DNA of 64,000 nucleotides from Euglena gracilis (Eukaryota > Euglenida > Euglenophyceae > Euglenales), in assembly GCA_039621445.1 (NCBI GenBank), contig CP154956.1:78054474-78118473 (forward strand). Direction: 5' to 3'. This document shows, one piece after another, positions 11,600-23,804 of this stretch (position 1 is its first letter; each line of letters opens with the position of its first letter). The notes below the pieces were generated by a model, which saw nothing but the letters and a program-made list of their open reading frames with translations, was not told the DNA's origin and did not search any database. A program made the position numbers and the translations under genes.

Positions 11600-12425
11600 G
11601 ATGGTGTGTGCACACTGCATCGGCCCCACGCAGCAGTGCCGCCGCCAGCTCTGCTGCAGTACACTGTGCAAAAGCGAGGGCAGCCCCGAAAGGAGATTTT
11701 TTCCTGAACTGACCCTTTCATACTACAAAACAAAACCAGCCTCATGCAAGGGGGCAGCACATGCTGCAGTAAAGAGCACCATCGAGTAATGCATACACTC
11801 CGTTTCACAGATGTTCGCGCATGGTGCCGCTGTTTTTTTTTTGGGAGGTTTTACGGCAAGTTTGTTGAAAACATTTTCCCACTCAAAACGGCCGTTTCAC
11901 AGGGAATCCAGCCAGCCAAGTTCCAGAGCCCAACTCCTCAGGGTTCGGAGCTGTGAGCTTTTCTATTTCTCCAACCTGGTCGGAAATTGTGTATTACAAA
12001 TTTTAGCTTGTCGTGTGCGGAGCGTGTGGGAGTCGGGATGGAAGGGGAATCGTGGAGAATGAGTGGAGACTTTTTGATGGGTATTTCACAGGCGACAGCG
12101 CGGCATATGTCCGTAACCTCAATGAGGCACACAGCTGAAGTCACGGTTGCTGCAAAGAAAAACCAAAAAAAATAACCATGCAAAAAAATCTTGAAACGGT
12201 GCCACGCGAGTATCTGTGAAACGGAGTGTATGCATTTCCCAAAGATGGGGTCCAGGCTGTCCACCGCAGCGTGGATTGCATCGCCCCCTTTGCATGAGGC
12301 TGGGTTTGTTTTGCAGCATGGAAAGGTTCAGTTCAGGAAAAAACTCTGCTCTCAGGGCTGGCCTCCATTTGAAACAGCATACTGCAGCAGTGGCACTGCT
12401 GTGTGGGGCCGTGCCAGTGATTATC
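11600..12425. mobile_element. Foldback element with arms of about 220 bp
   Basis: Sequence at 11617-11850 recurs inverted at 12190-12412. Paired words include GTGCCACTGCTG/CAGCAGTGCCG, GCCTCATGCAA/TTGCATGAGGC and GAATGCATACACTCCGTTTCAC with their partners. The loop of about 340 bp has no recognised gene. The arms have diverged, so the insertion is not recent. Confidence 0.65.
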
Positions 12426-12689
12426 TGGCAATTTCTTTGGGGCTAGGGGTTGGGGCTAGGGGTTGGGGACAATATTTTTTGGCGTTTTGCACCGAAAAAA
12501 AAATTAAAAAAAATGGCCAACCCTATAGGAAATACCCTCCAGGGGGGAGGGGGTCCGGCAGACCTCCCCAGGGGTCCAACCTGTGAATAATCCCTGAGTG
12601 GCAGCCAATGGGGGAAAGGGGCCTGGTGGTGACCCCACATCCGAGGATAGGGGGTCGAAGTGGTCGAAGGGGGGGGGGCCCACACTCAT

Positions 12690-13240
12690 CTCAAAGGTGC
12701 CCTCCAGAGTACAAGTGGCACCTCAGTTCTCCAAAAACACCTTTCCCACCCCCCTTCACCTCTCCCCCCAGCCAACCACCCCCCCCGTTTCCTCTTTACA
12801 AATTTTTCCCCATCTAACACACTTCCCAACATACCCCCCCCACCCCCCACCCCCTCCCCCTCCCCCCGCACCCCCCCCCCCATCATTTCAGTTGCCGGAA
12901 ACACCACATTCCTGCATCCTTGACCCTCCACCGCCTCCCCCCCCCCCCCCCCCCAATATTTTCCCAATTTCCAGACATAAAAACATTAAAATCCATCCCC
13001 GGGCAACCCCCATAACCCCGCCAATTCACAATCCAAAACCAACTCCTCCAACCCTCCCCTCCACCGTCCCCATACCATGGTATTCCACATGGAATCTGAT
13101 CCCACATATTCAGATCCATACAGTTTAACAGCCAGACCCCCCACCTCCTTCGCCACACCCCCCACACGCAGATATCACCCACGCACACACACGCCCCCCC
13201 CCACAATACCCCCACACACCACAACCAAAGGGAGCACGGG
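12690..13240 (+). repeat. C-rich low-complexity tract
   Basis: About 550 bp of CCCCCACCCC, CCTCCCC and similar runs. It gives long Pro-rich open frames in several frames and shows no splice pattern or motif. Confidence 0.6.
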
Positions 13241-13258
13241 GATCAGAAGAAAGCGCAC

Positions 13259-13414
13259 TGGCGGGGCGTGGGTCCCGTGTGGGAGGGGGGACTGCTGCCC
13301 CAACCATGCGGAGGCGCGGGGGAAAGGGGGGCGGGGCCCGGCGGCCGAAGGGAGCCGTAGCCACCACCCGGTAGGCGGCGTGGGGGTGGACGCCTGCGAT
13401 GGGGCCAATGGGCA
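13259..13414 (-). CDS. Ataxin-2 homologue exon, Pro/Gln-rich (tentative)
   Basis: Fifty-two codons, phase 0 to 0, acceptor TTTGTGCACAG and donor GTGCGC. Rich in Pro, Ser and Thr with PPFPRASAWLGQQSPLPHG. GC-rich island directly next to a 241-bp MITE (13450-13690). Other frames are also open here, so the frame choice rests on phase and splice sites. Confidence 0.4.
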
Positions 13415-13449
13415 CTGTGCACAAACACACTAACATGAGAGGAAGGGAG

Positions 13450-13690
13450 CAGGCTTCTTTTTAAGACCCCCGGGGGTTCCCTCACACACCACGCAGCCCG
13501 GCACGGGACCCCGCCCCCGGGGGGACCCCCCCCCAATGGGCCGTCTGAGGGCATTTCCCGAAAAATTTTAGCGCTCTTTGTGCCGAAACAAACCCACCCC
13601 AGGCCTCTGGCCCGGGACCCCTCTTGGGGGTCTGGCTCCAGACCCACCACCCCCTCCCACCCGAGGGGTACTGACTTAAAAAGAAGCCTG
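13450..13690 (+). mobile_element. CAGGC MITE with imperfect 8-bp target duplication
   Basis: A 241-bp element beginning CAGGCTTCTTTTTAAGACC and ending CTTAAAAAGAAGCCTG, with inverted ends. Flanks are GAAGGGAG (left) and GAAGGGTG (right), 7 of 8 identical. Same TTTTTAAGAC core as the 6183 and 16862 elements. Confidence 0.7.
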
Positions 13691-14650
13691 GAAGGGTGAC
13701 GCGATCTATGGCACATTGCCCCATTTTCGGCCATGGGGGTGGGGCCATGTGTGGCGGCAACTGCCCCGCTGACAGGGACTCATGGGAATCCGGGCCCCGT
13801 CGTGTGGGTTGGCAGACATATCCGGCCACAGGTGGAGGGACGGTCAACAAAAGACAGGCATCAAACAACAAGCTCTTGGCGTGGTTGGGATTAACCTTTC
13901 GTCCATTATGCTCCCGCCTTCGTCACTTATATTCCTCCTTCGAACGTGATTTTCACATGGGTGTTCAATCTGCTTATTGCAGACAAAAATTTAAAGATCC
14001 ATGTACATAACAGATTTGTGATCCAGACATCATCAGGCATCATCCAGAATTGGTTTGTTAAGACACATTTGTTTTTGGTTGTTTGTACAGTGCCAAGCAT
14101 ACAAACACAAAAAAAAACATCTTGACGTGCGCGCAACAGATTCACAGTTGTGCGCACACACAACATCTGCACACACACACACCACACACACATCTAGGGG
14201 TCCCGTACCCACTGTGGTACGGGGGATACCCAGAAGAAGGATAGGCGTCATTGTGCTGCAGCGCATGTTGCTGAGGACATCTGCCCCGGAGGACCGTTGT
14301 AGGCCTGGCATTTAGGCTGCATGCAAAGCAGGCACAACCATTGCGGAGGGCAATGGTGCTGTTGATAGGCCAGCATGGGGCAGGCAACAGATGTGCATTC
14401 AATGGATGGACTCTTGTCAATTTCCATTTTTGTAAATTTGGGGATGCATCACAATATTGGGCTAATTTGCACAAACACACTGGCGCCAGCATTTTGGGGA
14501 ACAATTTTGGGACATGCGTTTTAACTAACAAATAAAATTTGACATTCATATGTGCGCACATGCGCTTTTGGGCCCGGGGTGGGGGGGGGGGAGGCTGGAA
14601 CCAAACAATAGGGACGCCGTCTGCCAGAATGCATGGGAATGGGCTCCCAC

Positions 14651-14742
14651 GGGGGGTCCGTCAGCATAAAAGAAGAGAGACTGCAGCGCCGTCTCGTCCT
14701 GCACCTCCAGAGATAACACAAAATCCTTCAAATCAGCGGCGC
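14651..14742 (-). CDS. Ataxin-2 homologue exon, C-terminal region
   Basis: Thirty codons after two phase bases: AADLKDFVLSLEVQDETAL then SLFFYADGPP. The acceptor is TTGTGGATAG. The donor GTGGGA is preferred, but the frame stays open further, so the exon may be longer. An in-exon GTGCAG could also act as donor. Linked to the previous exon by phase only. Confidence 0.5.
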
Positions 14743-14749
14743 CTATCCA

Positions 14750-16420
14750 CAAATTTCTGGACGAGTTTCGGAATGCAGGGTTTTCGGCCATTTCGGCCTC
14801 CACACTCCAGAGCATCCCACCAATCACCCATTTCGGTTCAACAAGCGGCCATTTTCGGCCATTTTCGGAACCAGAATTGAGGTTTAACACCAGGGCGTGG
14901 AGGGGTCCAGCTCAGAGGCTGGCTGGAAAAAGGCTGCTTGGCTGACCCCCCCCATAGGGGTTCTGGTTTGGAGCTGGGGGGAGGGGTACCAAAAAAAATC
15001 GAAAAAATGTCGAAAAAATCGAAAAAAAAATGCCAATTATGCAAAAAAATCGATTTTTTTTTGACCCAGAAATGGCAGCTTCTTTCCGACCCATTTTTGC
15101 CCATATTTGACCCATTTTGCCCATTTTAGGACCATTTGTTTCACCCCCGAAAGCAAAAAACCCGCCACCGTCCAGCCACCCGACAGGCAGCTGGAAAGTA
15201 AATCTCGCTGCTGTGGGGGAGGGGGACCAGTGCTGCAAAAAGTCTGCTGGCTGGGAAAAGGCTGCTGGCTGGCTGAACCCAGGGGGTGGAGTCAAATTCT
15301 ATTGGGCAACACCTGGTTTCTATTTGGCAACACATTCTTAAATATTTGCACAACGACAAGCACAGCTCTGACGAAAACTGAAGGCCACATTAGTGGATGC
15401 GGTTGGGCTGCGTTAGTGGCTGTTGCGCCTTTTTGGTTCAAAACACATCCACTGCGGCAAAATGAAAACGGCAGAATTATTCTTGAACCATATAAAGCAC
15501 CCTTGAGGCAGGGCTGCACTGGAAGGCCTGTTGAGGGCAGGGCAGAACGGGAAGGCCTGGTGGGGGGGGACCACCCCCCCCACCCGAGAGGTGGGGGGGG
15601 TGGTGTCCCCCCCCCCCCCCCACCACCACGCATTTTCACACTGACGGGAATCGGGGTTTTTGTCCAGAAAATTTTTTTAAAAATTTTTTGAAAAATGAAC
15701 CCAAAACACATGATTTTTTGATGGAAAACCACATTTTTTTTCACAAAAAATCTCAAAATTTTCCGTCCTAAAAACTGGTACTTTTTAGGAGGGGGGTGAA
15801 AAAAACGAAGGTCAAAAAAGTGGACAAAATTTTGGCACAGTTAAATTTTACTGACATTTTTTCTCATTGAACTTTTTTGGACTTTCAATGGCATTTTTTT
15901 GCTTCAAAAACCTCTCAAAATCAACATTTTGAGAAAATGTCGAATTTTTGGAAGGTGTCAAAAAATGGGGTTTGGGGTGGTTTTCGGGGGGACCCCCGAT
16001 ATGGGTCCCAAAATGGGTCAAAAAAAAACACCCTGCACCGAAGGCGTCGGAAAAAATTTTCAGGTCCAAAAATTGGTGCTGCCGGAAATACGGGAAGAGG
16101 TGGTGGGGGGGGGGTCGACCCCCCCACCCACCCACCATGCAGAGAGTGGGGGGGTCACCCCCCCCCCCACCCACCACCCTGGCTTTTCGGCCCATTCCCG
16201 TTCTTCCCTGGCTGAGGGGGGTGTTGGCCCAGTTTGAGGTACATCTCACTTGGTCTCAAATGAAAAAAATCCTCAAAAAAAATAAATCCGAAGAGAAAGA
16301 GAAAGAAGAAGAAAAAGAACAGAAGAGAAAAGAAGAAGAAGAAAGGGAACATTCTGGGGTAATTCCGAAGAAACAGTGCTGGGGGTGGGAAAACCATGAC
16401 CTAAAATGACTTAACTGTAA
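14750..16420 (+). other. Intron stretch, repeat fragments only
   Basis: A/T-rich runs, a GGCTGGCTGGAAAAAGGCTG module (14920 and 15240), and a GGCAGGGCTGCACTGGAAGGCCTG module (15507) related to 4153-4190. At 16280-16350 there is a purine-rich GAAGAAGAA tract. No supported gene. Confidence 0.5.
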
Positions 16421-16621
16421 AATGAACATCGCCCAACATCGCTAATTTTCACCAACGTCTACATACAGCTTTGGATGTACATTCACAACCGGATTTAATT
16501 TTGATTCTGTTGCAGGTTGATGGATCTGTTGCTGTCCAATGCCTCCCTTTGAAAGTTTGGTGAATGAATACTCCAATGAAGATACGAGAACAAAATTGTG
16601 TGCGACTGTAAAGATGCATTG

Positions 16622-16680
16622 AAATAATAATATTATATATCTATATATATATATATATATAATATATATATATATATATG
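16622..16680. repeat. (AT)n microsatellite
   Basis: Alternating AT/TA run of about 55 bp with two interruptions, self-complementary. Confidence 0.9.
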
Positions 16681-16861
16681 TGCAATTCACAATAAACATG
16701 GCAATAGAACAACATCTTTGAACAGGCTTCTTGACTAACCCCATGGGGGCGATTTGTGGTGTGGGGTGCCTGCCCATAGCGGACATACCCCCTAAAGAGG
16801 GGGGTCAGTTTTGGGTGCCGGTGCCTGCCGATCACACCCCCAGCATCGAAGGCGATGGGAA

Positions 16862-17168
16862 CAGGGGCTTTTTTAAGACCGGGGGGGAGTGGGGGATCCC
16901 CCCAACCCACCCACCCCCTGGGGGTGGCCCCCCGGGGGGGGGGGGGGGGGGGGGGGGGTTCCCGGGGGACCCACAAAAATGGCCGAAAATCGCGAAAAGT
17001 GCTAAAATAGCATTTTTTCGGCGCCTGCGGCTGCGGCGCCGAAAGTATATCCCCACCCCCTCCGGGGGGGACCCCCCCCCCGGGGGGGGGGGGGGGGGGG
17101 CTCGGCCGGACCCCCCCACCCTACCCCCCCCCTCCCCCCCCAGGGGTCCACGACTAAAAAAACCCCTG
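16862..17168 (+). mobile_element. CAGGGG MITE with exact 8-bp target duplication GATGGGAA
   Basis: It begins CAGGGGCTTTTTTAAGACC and ends GACTAAAAAAACCCCTG, with inverted ends. GATGGGAA occurs directly on both sides (16854-16861 and 17169-17176). The interior matches 6183-6478 in order: C/G runs, GGACCCAC, AAAATGGCC, a GGCGCC palindrome, TATATCC. Non-autonomous hAT-like. Confidence 0.85.
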
Positions 17169-18182
17169 GATGGGAAAATGGCCAAGTTCAAGAGGAAATT
17201 GGCTTTATCACCCCCCCCCTGGAGGGTCAAAATGCCCTACCCCTGCCTGACCAATGCACCCCCTCACCCTCATCATGAGGTCCAAAGACTCCCAGGGCAC
17301 CCACCACACCCACATGCTGGGGCGTCATCCAACTTGGACATCCTGCCCTCACATCGGGAGCCGACAGCAATTCCGTCGGCTCCCGATATGAGGGGAGGGT
17401 GTTGTTGTCAGTTGTTGTCAGCATTTGCCATGGGGTTTGACAGTGCGCTCCCTGCCCGGAACTTGGAGAATACCGGCATTCTGCATTTTGTGTGCCCTTC
17501 TTTGGAAGTGTTCAGTTCTTTGGAAGTGTCAGACGGGTCTCTTTGAGAGGAAATCGCTTTCCTGATGTACAAAACCGCTCCTTGAGCCTCTTTTCTCTAA
17601 GCAGCGATCTGGAAAAGTTCCGCAGGTTTAACAGAGCACTGGGCCAAAGGACTTGAGACAAAGCCCGATTAAAATGGTCACATTTAATCCCGTGTAATTA
17701 CCTGCGTGGTGTTGTTGCCGGCCTCAGTGATTGTGGCACCGCAGGGACCCACTGGTATGAGACTGCCAAAAAAGCATAGATGGTATCGCTGCCCCATGAA
17801 ATATGCGATCCTTCCTGAATAAACCCCTTGGTTGTATGTTTGGCGGAATTTCAGACCCTAGGGGACTAGGTTCACATTGGGGAGAGGGTTTCATTTGGGA
17901 GAAGAATCAAAATCAGGACCCAAATTGCGTATATTTTTCAACACACTTTTGAGAATTTTCACTTAAATTCCAGCAATTTTCAGTGAAATTCCATAGGGGC
18001 AATGGTTTCAGACAAAAAAAAAATACCAAAAATGCAAAAAAAAACTGCCACAAAATGCAAAATGGTTGATGGTCTTTCCCATTCCACACCACTTGCACAG
18101 TGCTTGTTGGCTGGTGTTTGGTCTCAAAAAAAAAAAGCTTGACATAGAAGCGCAGGGGGCACACAGTAGGTCCGATCCCCAC

Positions 18183-18324
18183 CAATGCTCGTGGCGAAGC
18201 CCTCGCTGCTGATGAGGCGGTTCGCCAGGCTGTTGGACAGGCTGTGCATGACGGGCTGGTCCCGCGGCACCTTTAGCGACGGCCGCCACTCTGAACTCTG
18301 GCCATTCTCCTCCGCAGCCCCCAC
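18183..18324 (-). CDS. Ataxin-2 homologue exon after PAM2
   Basis: Forty-seven codons plus one base, containing NGQSSEWRPSLKVP and SLSNSLANRLISSEGFATS. The acceptor is TGACCCTTCAG and the donor GTGGGG. It enters in phase 0, matching the PAM2 exon, and leaves one base that the exon at 14742 completes. Third-position GC is high. No domain recognised. Confidence 0.65.
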
Positions 18325-18777
18325 CTGAAGGGTCAGGCCGGATGTGGGAAGATGGAAAGGCGCTCTCTGGGGCAGATGCGACCGAGTTGCTTTCCTGGCA
18401 GCCGCACCGATTTGGTGAAAACACAGCAAAAAAAAATGTGGCGAGGGGAGGACATTGGGAAGAATTAACACACGTGCACTGATGGTACATTCAAACCTGG
18501 CTTCATGCAGCTGACCATGGGAAATGACCCCCCCCCCAAATGTAACTGCAGTGCAAAAAAAAAAATTGCAAAACGGAAGTTTTTCAGCATAGCAAAGACA
18601 CACTGTGAAAGACCAAACCGTTATGTGTCCAACATCCTTCTTTATTGCTTCTCTTTCATGCAACCAGAACTTTATCCCGTGATATGAAATAATTTGAACA
18701 AGCATCACGGAAATGCAAAACGTTGAAAAACTCAAACTGCAGCCCATTTTATTGACTGCACCGCGCTCGAGGGGCAC

Positions 18778-19349
18778 CTCAGCGGCCGCAGCGGCGGCGG
18801 CGGTCGCGGCCGCAGTGGGCGGGGGCTGGACGAGGGGGGTGGTGTGCACGATCGAGGCAGCGGCGGCGGGGGCGGCGGGAGCCGCAGCCACGGACTTCTT
18901 GACCGCCGCCGGGGGCAGCGTGAACGTCGGCTTCCACTCCTTGGCGTTTGGGTTGAGGGACCTGCAGCCCCCGCAAAGCCGGAATTTGCTGCCATTCGCA
19001 GCGCCGAGCCATGGGTATGGCCTGAATGCATGGACTTGAATGCCAGCTGTGGGGTCAGGGCTGTATGGGAAGGCCTGGAGGCACTCCACCGTGGGGTTTC
19101 CAAGGTTCCCATTCAGTCCTGCCCCGGGTGCTAGAGGGCTGGGACATACGACTTCCCTGAGGTGCTGCCGGGCGTGGACGGCGCATCTGCGAGGCACATG
19201 GGACAGCTGCGATACTGCCCGGGTGCCCCCAAACCCTTCGATCAGCCGCCGCTTGCCGCTTGGGGAAATCAGCCCAGTGGGGGAACTGTGGAGCACATTG
19301 AAATGTGACAAGGTTGAGCTGCAAACTTGACACTGATAATTCTGAGGTC
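18778..19349 (-). CDS. Ataxin-2 homologue exon: PAM2 motif
   Basis: The diagnostic part is SLNPNAKEWKPTF near 18,930-18,970. It fits the PAM2 consensus LNxxAxxFxP, with Trp in place of Phe, which binds the MLLE domain of poly(A)-binding protein. An Ala/Pro/Val-rich tail follows to a GTGCCC donor. The open frame runs 190 codons from the acceptor at 19350, and that acceptor gives the right phase. The first 110 codons have poorer codon bias, so the exon may really start nearer 19,000. PAM2 itself is very secure. Confidence 0.7.
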
Positions 19350-19468
19350 CTGTCAACGGTATGATTTGAAATCTGAAAGCCTTCTACCAGGTCAATGGTC
19401 CAGGGATCTTTGGGGGGGGTCAGCTTGCTGGAACAACCTCTGTCCCAAGGAGCTGCAACAGGGCACAC

Positions 19469-19562
19469 CGGCGTCGTCTGACGGTCTTGTCCCCGAATCT
19501 TCCGGTTCAGAGGTATCCGCCTGCGACCCTGCTTGAGACGGGGGCCCAGTGCTGCTGGTGGT
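19469..19562 (-). CDS. Ataxin-2 homologue exon: Ser/Asp-rich linker
   Basis: Thirty-one codons plus one base, including SQADTSEPEDSGTRPSDDA. The acceptor is CATCCCTGCAG and the donor GTGTGCC. Acidic, Ser-rich and low complexity, as expected for the disordered middle of ataxin-2. Confidence 0.6.
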
Positions 19563-20061
19563 CTGCAGGGATGGGACGAGGGGCACACCTTCGCAGGAGA
19601 GATTTGTGCAATAGAAGGGTTAAGGATTAAACTCATAAAATACCATGGAGCTTCGCTTCTCAAGAAGGAAAATGCAATGCAAAAAACAACAACCAAAAAA
19701 ACACTTTGCAGAGATCCAGCTGTGAAATCAGGGTTTGCTTCCTCCACTTCCCTTGCCTGTCTTCTTTCTGCTCCCCCAAGCCATTCCAGAAAAATCTTAG
19801 GCGTTCAGAATACATACAAGGTGAGAGCAGAGAAGCCGAAAGGAAGGAAAAGAAAGAGGAAAGAGGTTGACTGCCTGATTTGCTCATTGACTGTTTGATC
19901 GGACTTCAGAAATTTGCAGCGCCTCCGAAACAGCAAACCAGACAACCCAGACAAAGGGCAACACCTTTGCTGGGGACAAAGGGCAACAGCCGGATAGGAG
20001 ACCGGGGGCAACGGCCTCCTCCATCCCCAACCTCCCGCAGACCGCCCCCCTCGCCGCACAC

Positions 20062-20216
20062 CTTCTTCAGCTTCCCGTCGAGGTTGACGGACCACGCCTT
20101 GAGGAGGCAGATCTCCTGCTCCCGGCTGAGGGCCTTCTTGGCCGGGGCCTCCTCCTTCTTCCACTTCAGGAAGTCCTGCTGCGCGTAGCGCTGCTTCGGC
20201 GACCCTTTCGCGAGGT
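20062..20216 (-). CDS. Ataxin-2 homologue exon: charged helix
   Basis: Fifty-one codons after two phase bases: GSPKQRYAQQDFLKWKKEE, then ALSREQEICLLKAW and ending GKLKK. Strong GC3, acceptor CCAACCTGCAG, donor GTGTGCG. Predicted to be mostly helical and highly charged. No named domain recognised; its place between the linker and PAM2 is clear from phase. It lies just beyond the 20.35-20.5 kb CTCCAGGGAGG repeat. Confidence 0.65.
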
Positions 20217-20339
20217 CTGCAGGTTGGCAGAAAAAAAAAACAATGTTGGGGAGCTGCAGCAGATGCACACTGCGAACTGCAAGTATCAACGCTTTCAGCA
20301 CAGGCCGTATCGGGTCTACCGCAAAAATGGAATCCTGCC

Positions 20340-20520
20340 GAGGAGGTTACCTGCCGGAGGCTCCAGGGAGGCCTCCAGGGAGGCTCAGGTAACCAGCCTC
20401 CCTCCAGAGAGGCTCCAGGGAGGCTCCCGGGAGGCTCAGGTAACCAGCCTCCAGGGAGCCCCCCTGGAGGGGAGCCTTCAGGGAGGCTCCAGGGAGGCTC
20501 AGGTAACCAGTTTTGTACAC
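20340..20520 (+). repeat. CTCCAGGGAGG tandem motif block
   Basis: Repeats of GGCTCCAGGGAGGCTCAGGTAACCAG and shorter forms. A smaller related block is at 23619-23680. The adjoining TTTTGTACACAGGCC at 20512 occurs inverted at 23594, which suggests both belong to one element family. Confidence 0.7.
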
Positions 20521-21517
20521 AGGCCGACAGTGGGACAGGTGGAGTGCAGTGATGCAATGAGTGGTGCTGCAGACTCGGAATGCAGTTGCTCACCGTGGAT
20601 GTGTCATGGGATACTGCAGGCACAGCGAGGCACAAGAAGAAGAGATGTGAAACATCTGGACTGTTGGCTGGTTCTTTGTGGCGAGGGCGGGACACTTAGG
20701 GGAGTGCTGCGATTAGAAAACCACAACACGACGACAGAGTGGAGGGGGGGAAATGTTCTCAGATAAATGCAACCGTAGGTAAGAAACCTGTATGGCAGCA
20801 TGGATTGTGATGTTGCAAAAAAAGGTCACGTGACATCCAAAGTGGTGTTCATTTGGCTGTAACCGTGCACCCCTGGGATGAGGTGGCCCCCCCACCTTTT
20901 CAGCTGAGGAGCGCTCCCCCCCCCCCCACCACAAACCCATCACACAAAAACACATCCTCTGCCCCCCAGCTGCACGACCCTCATCCCTCCACATAAAACC
21001 CCCCCCCCCGGGGGGGAGGGCAGCCGGGGGGGGGGTCCATCCCCCATCATACCCCCTCCCCGCCCCCTCCCCCCTACGGGGGGAGGGAGCATTCAATTTC
21101 AGGTGCACCAACCATTTGCCCACATGGTCTGCATCCCATTCCCCCGTGAACTGCGGGACCTGGGCCGCCCCCATCAAGGGGGGGGTGGTGTGTGTTAAAG
21201 GGGTTGCGGTTGGTTGGTGTTGCCCGCCGACTTCCCTCAAGGGTGTGTTGTGGGACCTTGTGGCTGCACCTCGGACATCCACGCCGAGGTGTGTGCCCAA
21301 CATCTGATCAAAATCACATCATCGATCATCATCCAAATCTGCTAGAGCATCCCGGCTAAACCTGCCCCCCAAAGCGGCACGCCCTCATCCCTCCACCCTA
21401 TTTATAACAAAAAAAACCTCTGCCTCTCACGGGACCCCTCAGCCCGGTTGCCCAGCCTCACCTATTTCATCGGCGGACGGAGCCCTAGGGGCAAACCATG
21501 AGGTGGCCCCTAGGCAT

Positions 21518-23022
21518 GCCCCCAAACGGGCACGCCCTCACAACATCCCGGACTGTGCCCCCCAGCGGGCACGCCTCATCCCCCATTCCATATCATCCCA
21601 GACCCTGCCCCGCAGCGGGCACGCCCTCATCCATCCATCATATCATCCCGGACCCTGCCCCCCAGCGGGCACGCCCTCATCCTATCATCCCGGACTCTGC
21701 CCCCCAGCGGGCACGCCCTCATCCACCCATCATATCATCCCGGCCCTTGCCCCCCAGCGCGCACGCCCTCATCCCCCCATCATATCATCCCGGACCCTGC
21801 CCCCCAGGGGGCACGCCCTCATCCATCCATCATATCATCCCGGCCTCTGCCCCCCAGCGGGCACGCCCTCATCATATCATCCCGGACTCTGCCCCCCCGC
21901 GGGCACGCCCTCATCCATCCATCATATCATCCCGGCCCCTGCCCCCCAGCGGGCACGCCCTCATCCCCCCATCATATCATCCCGGCCCTTGCCCCCCAGC
22001 GGGCACCCCCTCATCCATCCATCATATATCATCCCGGCCCCTGCCCCCCACCGGGCACGCCCTCATCATATCATCCCGGACCCTGCCCCCCAGCGGGCAC
22101 GCCCTCATCCATCCATCATATCATCCCGGCCCCTGCCCCCCAGCGGGCACGCCCTCATCATCCCCCCATCATATCATCCCGGCCCCTGCCCCCCAGCGGG
22201 CACGCCCTCATCCATCCATCATATCATCCCGGCCCCTGCCCCCCAGCGGGCACGCCCTCATCCCCCCTCATACCATCCCTGCCCCTGCCCCCCAGCGGGC
22301 ACGCCCTCATCCATCCATCATATCATCCCGGCCCTTGCCCCCCAGCGGGCACGCCCTCATCCCTCCATCATATCATCCCGGCCCTTGCCCCCCAGCGGGC
22401 ACGCCCTCATCCATCCATCATATCATCCCGGCCCTTGCCCCCCAGCGGGCACGCCCTCATCCCCTCATCATATCATCCCGGCCCTTGCCCCCCAGCGGGC
22501 ACGCCCTCATCCATCCATCATATCATCCCGGCCCCTGCCCCCCAGCGGGCACGCCCTCATCCCCCCATCATATCATCCCGGCCCCTGCCCCCCAGCGGGC
22601 ACGCCCTCATCCATCCATCATATCATCCCGGCCCCTGCCCCCCAGCGGGCACGCCCTCATCCCCCCATCATATCATCCCGGCCCTTGCCCCCCAGCGGGC
22701 ACGCCCTCATCCATCCATCATATCATCCCGGCCCTTGCCCCCCAGCGGGCACGCCCTCATCCCCCCATCATATCATCCCGGCCTCTGCCCCCCAGGGGGC
22801 ACGCCCTCATCCATCCATCATATCATCCCGGCCCTTGCCCGCCAGCGGGCACGCCCTCATCCCCCCATCATATCATCCCGGACCCTGCCCCCCAGCGGGC
22901 ACGCCCTCATCCATCCATCATATCATCCCGGCCTCTGCCCCCCAGCGGGCACGCCCTCATCCCCCCATCATATCATCCCGGCCTCTGCCCCCCAGCGGGC
23001 ACGCCCTCATCCCTCCATCACA
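21518..23022 (+). repeat. 50-bp minisatellite, about 30 copies, with 100-bp higher-order period
   Basis: The unit reads ATCATCCCGGCCC(C/T)TGCC, then CCCCAGCGGGCACGCCCTCA, then TCCATCCATCAT. Exact 50-bp spacing is seen from 22,280 on. In the right half, units ending CCATCCATCA alternate with units ending CCCCCCATCA, giving a 100-bp dimer. Long open frames of more than 500 codons exist only because the unit lacks stops. It lies in an ataxin-2 intron. Confidence 0.95.
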
Positions 23023-23804
23023 TGCGGGCCCCGCCCGGGTAGGCCCCTTGGAGGCAGGGCCACAGAGGCCCTGTCGACCTTGGGCATTGCAGTGAAGTGG
23101 GGCGCTTCTAATCTTAATCCTAATCCCCTCCCCCCCCCCAGACCCCCCTCCCCCCAGACCCCCTCCCCCCAACCCCCCTTCCCCCTCCCCCCCCTACCCC
23201 CCCCCCCTCCCCTGCTCCCCAATAACAACATCCTTTTGTGTGGACAAAGTTTGGCGAACATGGTGTAAACAGCAAAAGGGTAAACAGTAAAAGCAAAATC
23301 AGGCGAACATGGGGTTTTTTGTTCCAAATGGATAAATGGTTTTCAACAAATTGGCGGACATGGCATAAATAGCAAACGGGCAAACGTGATTTGTGTGTGT
23401 AAGCATATAAATAAATGAATGATGAGATGAATGAGATGTTTTCGAACGGAAGAACTAGGGACGGACTTCTCCATAAATGTGCAAAACTGTCCAGGTGCAT
23501 CTGTCGTGCAGGTGCCATTGAGGTGACAAGTGACAGGTTTGCGTGCTCTGTGCTGTGGTGATGTGCTGTGCAGAGGTGGAGTGTCGAACATGGCCTGTGT
23601 ACAAAATTGGCTCCTCGGGTAACCAGCCTCCGGGGAGGCTCCCCGGAGGGAGGCTCCAGGGAGGCTCCAGGTAACCAAAAGTGAGGATTCCAAATTTTCT
23701 GGGACCCGGCCGTATCCAAAGCCAGAAAAACCTGCCAAATTCCTATGGTGACAGCCGGAAATCTCCCAGGCAGTACCGACCACAGATTCACTTAATGACC
23801 CCCC

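Noticed and set aside
12598-13128. 176-codon Pro-rich protein
   Set aside because: Low-complexity C-rich DNA open in several frames, without exon signals or conserved motifs.
21518-23022. CRISPR array
   Set aside because: Units are contiguous 50-mers without unique spacers, in a eukaryotic intron with no cas genes.
21498-23095. Open frames of 514 and 530 codons with Pro/Ser/His repeats
   Set aside because: They are readings of a 50-bp minisatellite in two frames, with no splice logic, and lie in an intron of a gene on the other strand.
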